64,000 bases of DNA from Paralithodes platypus (Eukaryota > Arthropoda > Malacostraca > Decapoda > Lithodidae). The stretch spans positions 22,502,404-22,566,403 of the forward strand of contig CM064506.1 in the NCBI GenBank assembly GCA_032716605.1, read 5' to 3'. Positions 61,206 to 64,000 of the stretch are shown piece by piece; position 1 is the first letter of the stretch; each line of letters starts with the position of its first letter. The notes under the pieces were generated by a model. It saw only the letters and a list, made by a program, of their open reading frames with translations. It ran no database searches and was not told where the DNA came from. Made by a program: the position numbers and the translations under genes.

Positions 61206-61275
61206 GTGAGTGAGTGAGTGAGTGAGTGAGTGAGTGAGTGAGTGAGTGAGTGAGTGAGTGAGTGAGTGAGTGAGA
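61206..61275. repeat. GTGA microsatellite
   Basis: About 17 pure GTGA units followed by short TA and GA runs. Confidence 0.95.
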
Positions 61276-61617
61276 GATATATATATAGAGAGAGAGTGAT
61301 AATCCCTTATCAGCAGCATATATATTATGTTTCATATAATAATAATACACTTATAATAAAAACTGTGATCAACATCAGCTGGTGATTGTCAACACAATCT
61401 AACCGTGCTTTTACAATCATAATAACTAGACGTTAAATAATTGTTGCTTAATTGTATTACATGTCGGTATTCAGCGTTCATGTGATGGGCAATTTGCACA
61501 TTATTGACGGAATTATCAAAGTGTTTAGCCATGGGGCGGTGTGCGTGTTTGAGCTACAGTCGTAGTCAGAAGTACTGCAACATTTCTTAGTGATAAAATT
61601 ATGACGATGATCGCTAA

Positions 61618-61832
61618 TTAACCCCTTTTGTACCTGTGACTTCTCTATTATTTGATTTCAGCTACATTTAGACGATTTTATGAAGCTTAAGCAGGATATA
61701 TGGTAGCTAAAAGGATTAATTGAGATAGTCTGTAGCCATTTAATAGGTAGATATCCTTCCTGAGCTGAACTAAATTGTCTAATAGTTGCCAGAATATAAT
61801 GAACAGTACATCACCTGTACAGAATGGGTTAA
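61618..61832 (+). mobile_element. Family C TTAA MITE
   Basis: TTAACCCCTTTTGTACCTGT to CACCTGTACAGAATGGGTTA+A. Near-consensus core (AGACGATTTTATGAAGCTTA / TCCTTCCTGAGCTGAACT). Confidence 0.87.
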
Positions 61833-61855
61833 TGAATCCCAGTAAATAATGTGGC

Positions 61856-62067
61856 TTAACCCCTTCAGTACCAGTTCTGTCCTCTGCATATTATACTAGC
61901 TACTAACAGGCAATTTTGTTAAGTTTTAGAAGGACCTCCACCAGTTAAATGCAGTTTAATTAACTTAATTTGACCTTTTTACCACCACATATTTGTATTA
62001 ATCTGCACAAAATTGTCCAAATATAGCTAGAATAAACTTAAAAAGACGTCGCCGGTACAGAGGGGGT
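61856..62067 (+). mobile_element. Family C MITE
   Basis: TTAACCCCTTCAGTACCAGT to GACGTCGCCGGTACAGAGGG. Subfamily with TTAGAAGGACCTCCACC core. Lies 23 bp after the previous C copy in the same orientation. Confidence 0.82.
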
Positions 62068-62089
62068 TACACAGTATTCTGCAAAAGAG

Positions 62090-62348
62090 TTAAGGCAGTG
62101 TCACACGAGCGATTTTTCCGTCAATTTTTACGGGCAATTGTTGTCTGGCAGTTTCAAAATACAAGTTCCATGAGAATTAAACTACCTAACATAATCTACC
62201 TTACATAATCTACCTAACATAATCTACCTAACATAATCTACCTAACATAATCTAACTTCGATCTAGTTTCCGATTCCAATGCAAAAATATCCCTAAATAT
62301 CACCTGAAAAAACTTGCTGGAAAAAGCGCTCGTGTGACAGCGGCTTAA
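62090..62348. mobile_element. Family E TTAA MITE with internal 14-bp expansion
   Basis: TTAAGGCAGTGTCACACGAG to GCGCTCGTGTGACAGCGGCT+TAA. CTACCTAACATAAT is repeated about five times near 62182-62252, where the copy at 41718 has one. Confidence 0.86.
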
Positions 62349-62530
62349 CCTTAGTCATGCAACAATTAATGGCTTCATTCAGCCCTAATGGTGGTGGAAG
62401 GTGGTAGGGAAGGGGGGATGGGGGAGGAGCTGTGGTTGAGGTACAGTCATGCACAGGAATATCTGGACAAACTTTGGAGTTACAAGATAGTAAGATAGAC
62501 ACTAACAAAATATTTGTATGAACTGATTAA

Positions 62531-62744
62531 TTAACCTCATTTGTACCGGTGACGTGTTTTTTTATTGTATTCTAGCTAAATTTAGACGATTTTTAGAAGC
62601 TTAATAGAGATCTGTGGTAGTAGAAGGGGTTAATAAAGATAGTTCAAAGCCTTTTGGTTGCTGGAGGCCCTTCAAAAACTTAATAAAATCGCCTGATAGT
62701 AGCCAGTACAAAATGAAGAGGACAGAACTGGTCGTGAACGGGAA
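62531..62744 (+). mobile_element. Family C MITE (GCTGGAGGCCC subfamily)
   Basis: TTAACCTCATTTGTACCGGT, GTGGTAGTAGAAGGGGTTAA and GGTTGCTGGAGGCCCTTCAA. The right end is diverged. Confidence 0.75.
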
Positions 62745-62756
62745 ACTAGATAATTA

Positions 62757-63068
62757 GGTTTTTAGTTAGTTCGTTAGACCTCCATCAAGCTTAACATTAC
62801 ACCCCCTAGATCCCCTTTCAAGATAAATTTGTACATTTTTCGGTAAAAAATTGTCCCGGCCGAAGGCCGGTTCCTCTTAAATTACAGGCTCGCTATCGCT
62901 CGCCAGGAAAAAATCGACACCTTAATGGCACGAAAAGTCTTATAATTGACAGAAATGGGGTTGCCAAACTAACGGGGCGAACGTCTTAAAATATCAAAAG
63001 CAATGGGGCTAACCATGAGGGAGAAAGGGGTCAAGAAAAAAATCCCTCAAGTGGAAATCTCCCCTTAA
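62757..63068 (-). mobile_element. Family A MITE, left terminus truncated
   Basis: Starts within TTTTTAGTTAGTTCGTTAGA and runs through CCGGCCGAAGGCCGG and GGCTCGCTATCGCTCGCCAG to GTGGAAATCTCCCCTTAA. Confidence 0.84.
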
Positions 63069-63601
63069 GCATTCATCCACGTAGTGAAAGGTACTTGTTC
63101 TATAATGATTAATTCCTTGTGTTCTAAATTGATTCCGTTACTGACACAACCTTCCTATTTTACTAAACTTTTCACCTGGTAATTTACTCCATCTTCTTTA
63201 GTTTTTGACGCTATTTTCATTGTCTTCTAATCAGCACCTCCCTTTTCTATTGTAAGTTTCCATTCTCCCTCTCACTCTTAGAGATAACTTATTTTGCACT
63301 AAGGGCGATCATGTTGATGGTCCTATTATAATATTATAAGCAATATAATTAAAAAATACATTTGGTATTACTGTGTTTGGTGGTGTAATGGTTTAGATGC
63401 TTATGTTCTGGGTGTGGTATCCCGAGTTCGAATCCCGGGAGGATCATATGCTTTTATTATATTAAGTGCATTGGGGTTTGTAATGGAGGATTAATGTTAA
63501 TTACTAAAAATAATACTAATACTATTCTGCATAAGTCAAGTTCATTGATGCTTGTTTCTGTAATGCAAAAACATTTTGAATTTCATTACTGTATTATGTA
63601 T
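63069..63601 (+). mobile_element. tRNA-like SINE (S2 family, head at 63376-63450) in unassigned sequence
   Basis: GGTGGTGTAATGGTTTAGAT (A-box) and GAGTTCGAATCCCGGG (B-box), then AGGATCATATGCTTTTATTA. Matches the complement of 46952-47030. Degenerate anticodon arm. The flanking AT-rich sequence shows nothing else. Confidence 0.62.
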
Positions 63602-63818
63602 AAAGCCGGTATCACACGAGCGCTTTTTCACTCAACATTTATCGTTAACACTGGTCTGGCAGCTTATGAGGTAAACATTTAGATTATTTCGGGTACGTAA
63701 ATTCATCTATCATCAGTCTAGTTTCCGAGAGCAGGTCAAAATACTCCAGAAATGTTGCCAGGAAAATGTTGATTATCTAATGTGGACTATAAAAGCTCTC
63801 GTGTGATACCGGCTTTAC
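63602..63818. mobile_element. Family E MITE
   Basis: AAAGCCGGTATCACACGAGC at the left is answered by GCTCTCGTGTGATACCGGCT+TT. It is the same subfamily as 57201-57415, but flanked by TAAAG/CTTTA rather than plain TTAA. Confidence 0.84.
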
Positions 63819-63871
63819 CGTATGATGCTCATGTGGGTATGCCTGGTGTCCATTGGTTGGTAATTACGGTT

Positions 63872-64000
63872 TAACCCCTTCTGTACCGATGATGTCTTTT
63901 ATATTTGATTTCAGCTACATAGAGACATTTATATAAAGCTTAGAAAGGATGTATGGTAGCTGAAAGGATTAATTGAGATAGTCCTTTAAAAGGAAGATGT
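63872..64000 (+). mobile_element. Family C MITE, cut by window edge
   Basis: TTAACCCCTTCTGTACCGAT, TTTGATTTCAGCTACATAGA, AAAGCTTAGAAAGGATGTAT and GGTAGCTGAAAGGATTAATT. The remainder lies outside the window. Confidence 0.82.

Noticed and set aside
61560..61600. Additional mariner-like end (TACAGTCGTAGTCAGAAGTA), also TACAGTCATGCACAGGAATA at 62441
   Set aside because: No matching inverted end or TA-bounded partner was found nearby, so no element is claimed.
63376..63450. Functional tRNA gene
   Set aside because: A- and B-box-like blocks are present, but the acceptor and anticodon stems do not pair well and a similar sequence with the same tail recurs at 46952 and 11697, so these are SINE heads. 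The heads at 8088-8155 and 46287-46360 were rejected likewise.

Overview
The window reads as intergenic or intronic DNA from a eukaryotic nuclear genome. The likely source is an arthropod, most plausibly a decapod crustacean. The pointers are TTAGG/CCTAA runs (the arthropod telomere motif) inside dispersed repeats, very dense CA, GA and TA microsatellites, tRNA-headed SINEs with CA-rich tails, and decaying non-LTR retrotransposons. There is no bacterial-style gene organisation and I could not identify any complete cellular gene. Most long open frames are translations of tandem repeats or pieces of transposons. The species assignment is inference.

The landscape is dominated by short non-autonomous hairpin elements bounded by TTAA, which I name by letter. 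Family A is about 340-440 bp, with GGGGAGATGGG-type ends and a GGCCGAAGGCC hairpin. Family B is about 380-390 bp, a long foldback with a CCGGCTTCGCCGG centre. Families C and D are about 210 bp and share a core but have different ends. Family E is about 215-260 bp with CACACGAGCG ends, and family F is about 225 bp. TTAA on both sides suggests piggyBac-type mobilisation, but no transposase is present. Other elements are two 209-211 bp Tc1/mariner-like MITEs with TA duplications, two long foldbacks, a TTAGG-containing TIR element (K), a 1,860 bp probable solo LTR, and fragments of four LINE lineages (alpha, beta, gamma, delta).

Layout: 0-5.5 kb, hairpin MITEs and foldbacks; 5.7-10.2 kb, LINE-alpha, CA-rich repeats and a SINE, and LINE-beta interrupted by a MITE; 11-18 kb, nested A/K/C elements with the solo LTR and a second LINE-beta copy; 18.9-20.9 kb, a satellite and a C-rich array; 21.6-30.4 kb, LINE-gamma, B elements, a 58-bp array next to a possible exon, and an 82-bp array; 30-34 kb, simple repeats and an assembly gap at 33,901-34,000; 36.6-38.1 kb, LINE-delta; 39.9-44.4 kb, B, A and E elements and G-rich arrays; 46-57.8 kb, A elements with nested insertions; 58.4-64 kb, one possible exon and further MITEs.

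The most unusual theme is that many tandem arrays can be traced to a parent element in the same window: LINE coding sequence, a retroelement tail, a MITE interior, or a MITE/flank junction duplicated repeatedly. Nested insertions with visible target duplications give a partial relative chronology. Two open segments with good splice-like borders (26,855-26,941 and 58,475-58,736) are the only candidates for host coding sequence, and both are weak.
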